A stretch of DNA of 64,000 bases from Kibdelosporangium sp040675465 (GTDB lineage: Bacteria; Actinomycetota; Actinomycetes; Mycobacteriales; Pseudonocardiaceae): positions 62,001-126,000 of the forward strand of contig NZ_JBFAPA010000014.1 in assembly GCF_040675465.1 (NCBI RefSeq), in the 5' to 3' direction. Positions 1-7,299 of this stretch are shown here, piece after piece. Position 1 is the stretch's first letter. Every line of letters begins with the position of its first letter. A model generated the notes under the pieces. That model had not been told where the DNA came from, did no database searches, and saw only the letters and a list, made by a program, of their open reading frames with translations. The position numbers and the translations under genes are program-made.

Positions 1-7
1 ACCAGTC

Positions 8-1498
8 GTGACCCAGATCTTCGAACCGGTCACGATCGGCCGCAAGGATCCCCGGTACATCGAGCTTTCCCACTCGGACAACCACCGGTTCGCGGTCGAA
101 CCGAACGAGTTCGTCATTCCGTCCACCGCGGACGAGGTCGTGCACGCCCTGCGGAAAGCCGTCACCGACGGGCTTGGTGTCGCCTGCCGGTCGGGCGGCC
201 ACTGTGGACAGAACTTCGTCGGTGCGCCGCAGCGGGATCTCGTGCTCGACATGCACAACCTCAACACCGTCTCCCTCTCCGACGGCGGCGTGCGGGTCGG
301 CGCTGGGGCGACGGTCGACCAGGTCCAGAAGGCGTTGTTCCGTCGGTGGAACGCGGCTTTGCCGCTGGGCGCCTGTTCCGCGGTCGGCATGGGCGGACTC
401 GTCGCCGGTGGCGGCTATGGCCCGTTGTCCCGTCAGCTGGGGCTGGCGGTGGATCACCTGCGAGCCGTCGAGGTTGCCGTTGTTGATGACTCGCGCAATG
501 TCCGTCTCGTCACCGCGACCGCCGACGACACCGGCGAACTCGGCGATCTGTTCTGGGCGCACACCGGCGGTGGTGGCGGCAACTTCGGTGTGGTCACCGC
601 GTACGAGTTCCGCAGCCCGCAACACCTTGCCACGGAGGAGATCGGCCTGCCTCGGGCGGCAAGCCGGCTACACGTCAAGAAGGTCGTGTACCCGTGGGCG
701 ATGTTCGACGAGTCGTCCTTCGTCACTGTGATCCGTCGGTTCTTCGAGTGGCACGAACGCCACTCCGCGCCGGGAACGCCGGAGTCCTCGCTGTTCGCCA
801 CGTTCTTCGTCAAGCACAAGAGCGCTCAGGTGCTGGAGCTGATGGTCCAGCAGGACGCCGACGTGGATCCCGATGGCCGGATCCTCGAGCAGTTCGTCGC
901 CGGGCTGACCGAAGGGCTGCCGGTCATGGGGATTGCGCGGGGCGGCGTGATGAGCTGGCTGACCGGGACCCGCTACATGAGCCAGGCCGACTGCGGCGAC
1001 GTCATGGGCGCCCGGACGGCGTCCAAGTCCGCCTACCACCGCACGACGCCCACCGACGACCAGCTTTCCGTGCTGTACCGCCATTTGAACTCGGACTACC
1101 CGGGCTTCGCCTCGTATGTGATGCTCAACAGCTACGGCGGCGAGATCAACCGGCGCGCCTCGTCGGAAACCGCCAGCCCGCAACGGGACTCGATCGCGAA
1201 GTCCTCCTGGTTCTGCGGCTGGCTGGAGTCCGAACTGGACGGTCTGCACCTCGGCTGGCTCCGCGGTCTGTACGAGGAGTTCTTCGCCGGGACCGGGGGA
1301 GTGCCGGTCACCGGTGGCGCCACCGACGGCTGCTACATCAACTACCCGGACCTCGATCTCACCGATCCCGCGCACAACCGGTCGGACCAGCCCTGGCAGC
1401 ACCTGTACTACAAGGACAACTACGCGCGGCTGCAGACGGCGAAACGGACCTGGGATCCGCTGAACACCTTCCACCACAGCATGTCCATCGCACCCTGA
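8..1498 (+). CDS. FAD-binding oxidoreductase, berberine-bridge-enzyme (BBE) type
   Basis: 496 aa, full length for the BBE/6-hydroxynicotine-oxidase class. The PP-loop FAD domain carries RSGGH with His65, the position of 8-alpha-histidyl flavin attachment. GACSAVGMGG follows with Cys123, which matches the second (6-S-cysteinyl) attachment site of bicovalent members. GGGGGNFGVVTAYEF (about 187-201) is the second FAD-domain block. The C-terminus has the BBE signature: INYPDLDL, then YYKDNYARLQTAKRTWDP. Family members oxidise alcohols, sugars or amines, or drive oxidative cyclisations, with O2 as acceptor. It heads a run of overlapping natural-product genes, so it is probably a tailoring oxidase. 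The GTG start lies 7 bases into the window, so its RBS cannot be judged and a slightly earlier start is possible. Confidence 0.9.
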   Translation: MTQIFEPVTIGRKDPRYIELSHSDNHRFAVEPNEFVIPSTADEVVHALRKAVTDGLGVACRSGGHCGQNFVGAPQRDLVLDMHNLNTVSLSDGGVRVGAGATVDQVQKALFRRWNAALPLGACSAVGMGGLVAGGGYGPLSRQLGLAVDHLRAVEVAVVDDSRNVRLVTATADDTGELGDLFWAHTGGGGGNFGVVTAYEFRSPQHLATEEIGLPRAASRLHVKKVVYPWAMFDESSFVTVIRRFFEWHERHSAPGTPESSLFATFFVKHKSAQVLELMVQQDADVDPDGRILEQFVAGLTEGLPVMGIARGGVMSWLTGTRYMSQADCGDVMGARTASKSAYHRTTPTDDQLSVLYRHLNSDYPGFASYVMLNSYGGEINRRASSETASPQRDSIAKSSWFCGWLESELDGLHLGWLRGLYEEFFAGTGGVPVTGGATDGCYINYPDLDLTDPAHNRSDQPWQHLYYKDNYARLQTAKRTWDPLNTFHHSMSIAP

Positions 1499-1507
1499 GA
1501 GGAACCG

Positions 1508-2236
1508 ATGACCACCGGCAGCACCGAGAAGATCCCGTTCGAGAAGCTGTACCAGGACGGGGAGAAGATGGGTCCCCTGATGCCGTGGAATATCGGGGGC
1601 CCGCAGCCGGCCATCCGCGCGATCTGTGACGACGGCGGGTTCCGTGGGCATGTCCTCGACCTCGGCTGCGGCCTCGGCGACAACGCGCTTTACCTGGCCG
1701 CCAAGGGGCTTGAAGTGTCCGCGGTGGACATCTCCGAGGTCGCCGTCGAGACCGGGCGCAAGAAGGCGGACCTTCACGGCGTCAAGGTCGACTTCCGGGT
1801 CGCGGACGCGTTCTCGCTGGCGACCGCGGGCACGAAGTACGACGTCGTCCTGGACAGCGCGTTCTTCCACACCCTCCCGGTCGAGGAGGCGCCGCGCTAC
1901 ACCGAGCTGCTCAGGTCTATTTGCGACAGTGGCGCCGAGTTGCACCTGTTCACGTTCGCCAAGGAGCTCACCCCCGACTACCCCGGACCGCGCCGCTACT
2001 CGGAACCCGAGCTGCGCGCGATCTTCAGCCCGGAATGGGACATCAGGACGATCGAGGCCACCCGGTACCACAGCTCGCTGCCGCCCGAGGCGGTCGCCAA
2101 GATGGTCGACCCGCGCACCTTCGAGGTGGACGCCCCCAGCGTCAACCTCGACGAGCAGATGGTGGACGAGGCCGGGAACGTCGTGTCCAAGATCTGGCAC
2201 CTGCACGCCGTCCTGCGATCGGAGCCGCAGTCATGA
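1508..2236 (+). CDS. class I SAM-dependent methyltransferase
   Basis: 242 aa. The Rossmann motif I is VLDLGCGLGDNA (residues 49-60), with the acidic ribose-binding residue in AVDIS about 20 residues later. The fold type is clear; the substrate is not. It starts 9 nt after the oxidase stop behind GAGAGGAACC and its TGA overlaps the next ATG (ATGA), so it is translationally coupled. In this operon it probably O-, N- or C-methylates the small molecule made by the cluster (inference). Confidence 0.88.
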   Translation: MTTGSTEKIPFEKLYQDGEKMGPLMPWNIGGPQPAIRAICDDGGFRGHVLDLGCGLGDNALYLAAKGLEVSAVDISEVAVETGRKKADLHGVKVDFRVADAFSLATAGTKYDVVLDSAFFHTLPVEEAPRYTELLRSICDSGAELHLFTFAKELTPDYPGPRRYSEPELRAIFSPEWDIRTIEATRYHSSLPPEAVAKMVDPRTFEVDAPSVNLDEQMVDEAGNVVSKIWHLHAVLRSEPQS

Positions 2237-2583
2237 AGTTCACCGCCGTCATCGTCGTCAACTACATGACGCCCTGGTACGCCTTGTCGCTCGACGAGCG
2301 CATCGCCGTCGAGCACGAACATGTCTTCCCGGCCATCGGCGCGTTCGTCAAGCAGGGCGGGCAAGTGAGCCCGGTGCGGGCGATCAGGTACGGCCGCGAA
2401 CCGGAGAGCTTCTTCGTCCTGGAGTTCGAGGACATGGAGAACTACCTCGACCTGGTGCGGGCGTTGCGGTCCAGCCACCTGATCACCGCCGGTCTCGCGG
2501 CCATCGACTTCGAGGCCGTGGGGCTCAAGGAGGCCTACTTCGCCGAGCGCGACAAGGACCGGCTGCAAGGCGCCGCGTCATGA
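2233..2583 (+). CDS. small darcynin-like protein of unknown function
   Basis: 116 aa. The N-terminal stretch with TPWYALSLDER followed by an acidic/His-rich EHEHVFP segment resembles the darcynin family (small proteins of unknown biochemistry), and the alternating strands and helices could form a ferredoxin-like alpha/beta fold. No catalytic motif is recognised. It overlaps both neighbours by ATGA junctions (2233 and 2580), so it is certainly co-translated with the methyltransferase and glycosyltransferase and is probably a small accessory or cyclase-like protein of the same pathway. The family assignment is from memory of the motif and is tentative. Confidence 0.7.
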   Translation: MKFTAVIVVNYMTPWYALSLDERIAVEHEHVFPAIGAFVKQGGQVSPVRAIRYGREPESFFVLEFEDMENYLDLVRALRSSHLITAGLAAIDFEAVGLKEAYFAERDKDRLQGAAS

Positions 2584-3722
2584 AGGCCCTGTTCTACGCC
2601 GCCGGGACGAGCCCGGCCAGCGCGTTCGCCATCGGCCCGCTCGCCTCGGCCTTACGTGCCGCCGGGCACGAGATCCTGGTCGCATCCTTCGAGGAACTGT
2701 CCGCCGCCGTCACGAGTGTCGGCCTGCCGTCGATCCCGGTCGCGTTAGGGCATACGACCGAGAGCATCAAGGCGGCCACCGGAACCCGGCCCGCGATCGA
2801 GTATCCGGTCCGGCCGGAGCTGGAGATGCCTTACCTGGGGCACTGGTTCGGCCGTCAGGGCAGCTACGTGTTCGACGATCTGGTCGAGATCAGCAAGCTC
2901 TGGGGCGCTGACGTGCTGATCGGCGGCAGCCAGGCGCACGGCGTCGAGGCCGCGGCGAAGTACCTCGGCATTCCCTTCGTCCGCCAGTCCTGGGACCTGT
3001 TCGACATCCACGGCTACGAGGACTACCTGCACGAGGAACTGGCCGAGCAGCTGGCCAGGATCAGTGCCACCGAGCTGCCCGGACCGGCGCTGCAGATCGA
3101 CATCTGCCCGCCCGGGCTGAACAGCAAGGCCGGCACGTTCATGCGCTGGACGCCGCACAACAAGCAGCGCCCGATCGAACCGTGGATGTTGCGGGCGCCC
3201 GACATCGGCCGGGTCTGCCTGACCCTGGGCAGCTTCCGGTTCGCCTTCCCGGGCGCGATGGACCGGGTGACGTCCATTGTGGAGCGTCTGCTCGACGTCG
3301 GTGTCGAGGTGGTCGTCGCGATCGGTGACGACCAGGGCAAGCAGCTGCGGGAGCGCTTCCCGCAGGTGCGGGCCGGCTGGATCCCCCTGGAGGTCATCCT
3401 GCCGACCTGTGAGCTGATCATCCACCCGGCGGGCGGCCTGACCGCGGTCAACGCCATCAACACCGCCACCCCGCAGCTGATCCTTAACCCGTTCGAGGCG
3501 TTCGTCCCGACCCTGCGGCGGCTCACCGACTACGGCTGCGCGCGGACGCTGTACCGCGAGGAGGGCACGCCGGAGGCGATCGCCCAGGTGGTCAAGGAGA
3601 TGCTCGGCGACTCCTCGTACGCCACCAAGGCACGCGAGCTGGCCGGCCAGGCCGCCACCGCGCCGACCGCCGTGGACATGGTTGCGCTGATCGAAGACCT
3701 AGTCGCGCGAAAGGTGAACTAG
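2580..3722 (+). CDS. GT-B (GT1-type) glycosyltransferase
   Basis: 380 aa starting at the ATG of an ATGA overlap; the much longer upstream extension of this frame is a shadow. The N-terminal acceptor domain opens ALFYAAGTSPASAFAIGPL and the C-terminal nucleotide-sugar domain has VCLTLGSF near residue 215. The UDP/TDP-sugar signature is IIHPAGGLTAVNA instead of the usual HHGGAGT, so the donor site is slightly atypical. The length and layout match antibiotic glycosyltransferases that add deoxysugars from TDP donors. No deoxysugar biosynthesis genes are in view, so the sugar is unknown. Its TAG overlaps the GTG of the P450. Confidence 0.88.
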   Translation: MKALFYAAGTSPASAFAIGPLASALRAAGHEILVASFEELSAAVTSVGLPSIPVALGHTTESIKAATGTRPAIEYPVRPELEMPYLGHWFGRQGSYVFDDLVEISKLWGADVLIGGSQAHGVEAAAKYLGIPFVRQSWDLFDIHGYEDYLHEELAEQLARISATELPGPALQIDICPPGLNSKAGTFMRWTPHNKQRPIEPWMLRAPDIGRVCLTLGSFRFAFPGAMDRVTSIVERLLDVGVEVVVAIGDDQGKQLRERFPQVRAGWIPLEVILPTCELIIHPAGGLTAVNAINTATPQLILNPFEAFVPTLRRLTDYGCARTLYREEGTPEAIAQVVKEMLGDSSYATKARELAGQAATAPTAVDMVALIEDLVARKVN

Positions 3723-4906
3723 TGGCGACGATGACCATCCCCGAGAGCGACCTGGACCCGTACACCGACTCGTCGATCACCGACCCGTACCCGCTGTACC
3801 GGTCGTTGCGCGAGGCGGCGCCGGTTGTGTACCTGACCTCGCACCAGGTGCACTGCGCGGCCCGCTACGAGGAGGTGTACTCGGCCCTGCACCGCCACGG
3901 CACGTTCGTCTCCGGTGAGGGCGTGGGCCTGACGGACACCCTGAACAGGGCCCAGAAGGGCAGCAGCTTCACCAGCGACCCGCCGGACCACGCGTACGTC
4001 CGCGGCCTGGTCGCCCGGCACCTCAAGCCGCGCGCGATGGCCGACATCACCGGTTACGTCACCTCCTGGGCGGACCGGCTGGTGAAGGAGCTGGTGGCGA
4101 AGCAGTCCTTCGACGCCGTCCAGGACTTCGCGGTGGCGTTCCCGCTCGGCGTGGTGCCCGACCTGCTCGGCTGGCCCGAGGACGAGGGCAAGGAGCGGCT
4201 GCTGCACTGGGCCAGCGCCGGGTTCAACGCGTTCGGTCCGATGAACGACCGCACCCGGTCCGGGCTGCCGCTGCTCGGCGAGATGCACGAGTTCCTGCAC
4301 CGCATGTCGCAGCCGGGCAACCTGCGTGCGGGCAGCTGGGGCGCCGAGCTGGTGGCGGACGCCCGCGAGGGCAAGATCGAGGACAAGCTGCTGCCCGGCC
4401 TGCTCGGCGACTTCCTCGCGCCCTCGATGGACACCTCGGTGAGCGCGTTGTCCAGCATGTTGTGGCTGCTGGGTACGCACAAGGAGCAGTGGCAGCGGCT
4501 GCGCGAGAACCCGTCGCTGATCCCGTCGGCGTTCAACGAGATCATCCGGATCGAGTCGCCGCTGCGCGGGTTCACCCGGTACGTCGCCGAGGACACCGAG
4601 CTGGGCGGCGCGCCGCTGCCGAAGGGCTCGCGGGTGCTGCTGCTGTTCGGTTCGGCGAACAGGGACGAGCGGTTCTGGGACGACCCGGAGACGTTCACGA
4701 TCGACCGGCCGGGGGTGGCGCAGCACGTCGGCTTCGGGCACGGCATCCACGCGTGCGTCGGGCAGGCGTTGTCGCGGCTGGAGGGCCAAAGCCTGCTGGA
4801 GTCGCTGATCCGGCACGTCGACCGGATCGAGGTCGGCGAGCCCACCTGGCGGCTGCACAACACCATCCGCGGCATCGAGCGGCTGGACGTGACCCTGCAT
4901 GGCTGA
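3722..4906 (+). CDS. cytochrome P450
   Basis: 394 aa, typical of bacterial class I P450s. The K-helix ExxR is EIIR (in NEIIRIESPLRGF) and the heme loop is GFGHGIHACVG with the thiolate ligand at Cys345. The I-helix reads FLAPSMDTSVSAL: the acid/alcohol pair (D-T) is kept but the preceding Gly of AGxDT is Ser, a mild deviation that can affect oxygen activation. It starts at a GTG overlapping the glycosyltransferase stop, and its last codons overlap the ferredoxin start. It is presumably a tailoring hydroxylase or epoxidase of the cluster, using the adjacent ferredoxin. Confidence 0.93.
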   Translation: MATMTIPESDLDPYTDSSITDPYPLYRSLREAAPVVYLTSHQVHCAARYEEVYSALHRHGTFVSGEGVGLTDTLNRAQKGSSFTSDPPDHAYVRGLVARHLKPRAMADITGYVTSWADRLVKELVAKQSFDAVQDFAVAFPLGVVPDLLGWPEDEGKERLLHWASAGFNAFGPMNDRTRSGLPLLGEMHEFLHRMSQPGNLRAGSWGAELVADAREGKIEDKLLPGLLGDFLAPSMDTSVSALSSMLWLLGTHKEQWQRLRENPSLIPSAFNEIIRIESPLRGFTRYVAEDTELGGAPLPKGSRVLLLFGSANRDERFWDDPETFTIDRPGVAQHVGFGHGIHACVGQALSRLEGQSLLESLIRHVDRIEVGEPTWRLHNTIRGIERLDVTLHG

Positions 4907-5090
4907 CGTGGTGGTCCGGATCGACGCCCGTCGATGCGAGCTGCACCAGCAGTGCGAAGGACTGTCCACCCGGATCTTCCAGTCGCGCGACCGCCAGGTC
5001 GTCGTTGGTGAACCGGACACCGAGGACATCCAGCGGCGGGTCAGGTCCTGCCCGATGGGCGCACTTTCCCTGGTCGTGCCGGTGGTTTAG
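4899..5090 (+). CDS. 3Cys ferredoxin, partner of the P450
   Basis: 63 aa. It has the three-cysteine pattern of actinobacterial [3Fe-4S] ferredoxins: C13-x5-C19 and C51-P. The ATG overlaps the end of the P450 by 8 nt, so the two are co-translated. Its role is electron delivery from a ferredoxin reductase, not seen in this window, to the P450. It is the last gene of the tailoring operon. A short GGTCC/GGACC hairpin lies directly downstream (5093-5107). Confidence 0.9.
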   Translation: MADVVVRIDARRCELHQQCEGLSTRIFQSRDRQVVVGEPDTEDIQRRVRSCPMGALSLVVPVV

Positions 5091-5196
5091 AAGGTCCTTT
5101 GCGGACCGGTTCCCTTCCCGGCGCTGCTCTGTGTTTGTTGCGTGTGGCGCGTGGTGTGAAGATCACCAACGGGGTAGTCGTCGGGGAGGGGGTCGG

Positions 5197-7299
5197 ATGG
5201 GGGCTGGCGCTTGGCCATTCGTGGGCAGGCGCACGGAGCTGGCGCGAGTCGATGAGGTGCTCGCGGCCGCAGCTGGGGGCGTGCGGCAGGTTCTTGAGGT
5301 GGCAGGGGATCCGGGGATGGGCAAGACCCGGCTGCTCGCGGAGGTGCGGGCGCGGGCCGGGCGGGTGCATGTGGAAGTGGTCGACGACCTGCATCTGGGT
5401 GGCGTGTGTCCGGACGTCTACCAGGTGCTGGCCGTGGGTTATCGGCCAAGACAGCTGGATTCGTTGGTGCTGAACGGGCTGCGTGGTGAACGCACCCGGC
5501 TCGACCTCGCGCCGTTGACCGCTGCGGATGTGCGGAAGCTGGGGCGGGCGGATCTGTTCGAGGCCAGCGGCGGCAATCCCGGGTATCTGCGGATGCTGGC
5601 CGAGGCGGGCCCCGGCGCTGAGGTGACGCGCGGGCCGTTGTTCGCCGAGGTGGCCGCGCTTTCACCTGATGCTTTGCTTGTCGCGCAGGCCGCGTCGGTC
5701 GCGGGTGAGCGCTTCGACGCTCCGCTCGTTTCCGCTGTTGCCGGTGGCGACTGCGCTGAGCTGGCGGAATTGGTTGCGTGTGACCTGGTTCGCGCGGATG
5801 GGAGTTCGCTGCGGTTCCGGCATCCGGTTGTGCGCTGGACCGTTTATCGCACAGCGGGTGTGGGCTGGCGGCTGGCGGCTCATGCGCGGGCTTTGGCGGT
5901 ATTGTCCGAACGTGGTGCTTCGCCGTGCGAACTGGCGTGGCATGTGGAGCACACCGCCGAACCTGGTGACGAGGACGCGGTCGCGCTGCTGGCGAAGGCC
6001 GCGCGCACCGAGGAACCGGTCCGCGCGGCGCGGTGGTACGAAGCCGCGATCCGGTTGGTGGCCAACGACAAAACCCGTCAGGACCTGATGACCGGTCTGG
6101 GCACGGCACTCGTACGGTCCGGACAGTTCGCCCGGTGCCGGGACCTGCTGCACGAGGCGCCCGAGCCGTCGGGCGTGGTCCGGCTCGGCGCGATCGCCGA
6201 ACGGGCCCTGGGCCGGCATGACGAGGCGCGGGCCCTGCTGGAAGCCGAGCTTCGCCGCGATCCCGACGCGATCGGGGCGGCGGCCGATCTCGCTGTCCTG
6301 TACGTCCACAACAGACAGTGGGACCAGGCCGGGCGGCTGGCTTATCGGGTGCTGGAGGTGACGACGAACCCCGGCGACCGGTGCCGGGCCCACAGCGCCC
6401 TCGCGATGCGCGAACTCAACGCGGGTCGCGTCGAACAGGCCAGGAACCACCTCGGCTTCGCGGGCTGGATCGACGAGCCGCACGTCGCCGAACAGGTCGC
6501 GCGCTCCGCCTTCGCCCTCGAAGAGGACGAGAACGCCCTGTGCACGGCGCTGCGCGGCCTCGGCATCGGACGCAACCCCGAGCTGCACGCCATAGCGGCT
6601 TCGGCGTTGATCCGGTTGGGCCGCTTGGAGGAAGCCGCGGCGCACGCACACGAGAATCATGCGCTGCTCGCTGAGATCGCGATCTGGCACCGTGATCTCA
6701 AGGCAGCGCAACGACATGCGGACCTGGCCGACTCAGCGCTGGGGAAAGCCGTGTCAGGATGGGTGTTGCTCGCCGGTGGTGACGCGGATGGCATGTCCCG
6801 GGCCATGAACGGCCTCGTCGACCACGAACTCACCCGGGAACCGCGCTGGTGTGCCCTTGCTGTTGGGGCCGAGGTGGCGCTGGGGCGGCTCGACCGGGCC
6901 CAGTGGTGGGCCGACCGCGCCGAGGTGTTCGACTTGCCCGGCGCCACAGCGTATGCCGACCTGGCGGGCGCCCGGATCGCGCTGGCCAAGGGCGATTCCG
7001 AGGAAGGCGTGCTGCTCGCCAAGCGTGCCGTCGAAGGGTTCGCGGTCGCCGGGTGGCCGCTGGCCGAGGAACAGGCCCGGGGTCTGCTCGACGCCGTCAA
7101 ACCCGATACCCGCCTCAGCAAACGGGAACGTGAGGTCGCCGAGCTGGTCGGCCTCGGCCGTTCGAACCGTGAGATCGCGGAGTTGCTCGTGCTCAGCCCT
7201 CGCACAGTGGAGATCCATGTCGCCAAAGTCCTTCGCAAGCTCGGGGTCCGTGGCCGCGCCGCCGTCGCCGCCCAGCTCACCGGCGGTCGGCCGGGGTGA
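5197..7299 (+). CDS. LAL-type LuxR family transcriptional regulator with shortened ATPase domain
   Basis: 700 aa. Start chosen at the ATG behind a GGGGAGGGGG purine run; the longer open frame upstream shadows the P450. The N-terminus is FVGRRTEL, then Walker A GDPGMGKT. Only about 20 residues later comes a Walker B-like EVVDDLHLG, so much of the usual AAA core between the two is missing. TPR-like helices fill the middle, and a complete LuxR HTH ends the protein (LSKREREVAELVGLG to LSPRTVEIHVAKV). LAL proteins are pathway-specific activators of antibiotic clusters. It lies about 100 nt after the ferredoxin, on the same strand, and overlaps the next LAL gene. Confidence 0.85.
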   Translation: MGAGAWPFVGRRTELARVDEVLAAAAGGVRQVLEVAGDPGMGKTRLLAEVRARAGRVHVEVVDDLHLGGVCPDVYQVLAVGYRPRQLDSLVLNGLRGERTRLDLAPLTAADVRKLGRADLFEASGGNPGYLRMLAEAGPGAEVTRGPLFAEVAALSPDALLVAQAASVAGERFDAPLVSAVAGGDCAELAELVACDLVRADGSSLRFRHPVVRWTVYRTAGVGWRLAAHARALAVLSERGASPCELAWHVEHTAEPGDEDAVALLAKAARTEEPVRAARWYEAAIRLVANDKTRQDLMTGLGTALVRSGQFARCRDLLHEAPEPSGVVRLGAIAERALGRHDEARALLEAELRRDPDAIGAAADLAVLYVHNRQWDQAGRLAYRVLEVTTNPGDRCRAHSALAMRELNAGRVEQARNHLGFAGWIDEPHVAEQVARSAFALEEDENALCTALRGLGIGRNPELHAIAASALIRLGRLEEAAAHAHENHALLAEIAIWHRDLKAAQRHADLADSALGKAVSGWVLLAGGDADGMSRAMNGLVDHELTREPRWCALAVGAEVALGRLDRAQWWADRAEVFDLPGATAYADLAGARIALAKGDSEEGVLLAKRAVEGFAVAGWPLAEEQARGLLDAVKPDTRLSKREREVAELVGLGRSNREIAELLVLSPRTVEIHVAKVLRKLGVRGRAAVAAQLTGGRPG

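Noticed and set aside
668..2206. 512-codon open frame on the minus strand
   Set aside because: It is antisense to the oxidase and methyltransferase, has Val/Arg/Gly-rich low-complexity sequence and no motif; a high-GC shadow.
1626..2579. Extension of the glycosyltransferase frame upstream to 1626
   Set aside because: The extra residues are Arg/Ser/Thr-rich shadow of the methyltransferase; the ATGA overlap at 2580 and the conserved N-terminus fix the start.
3719..5029. 436-codon minus-strand open frame opposite the P450
   Set aside because: The composition is Arg/Val/Gln-rich and follows the third-codon GC bias of the real gene on the other strand.
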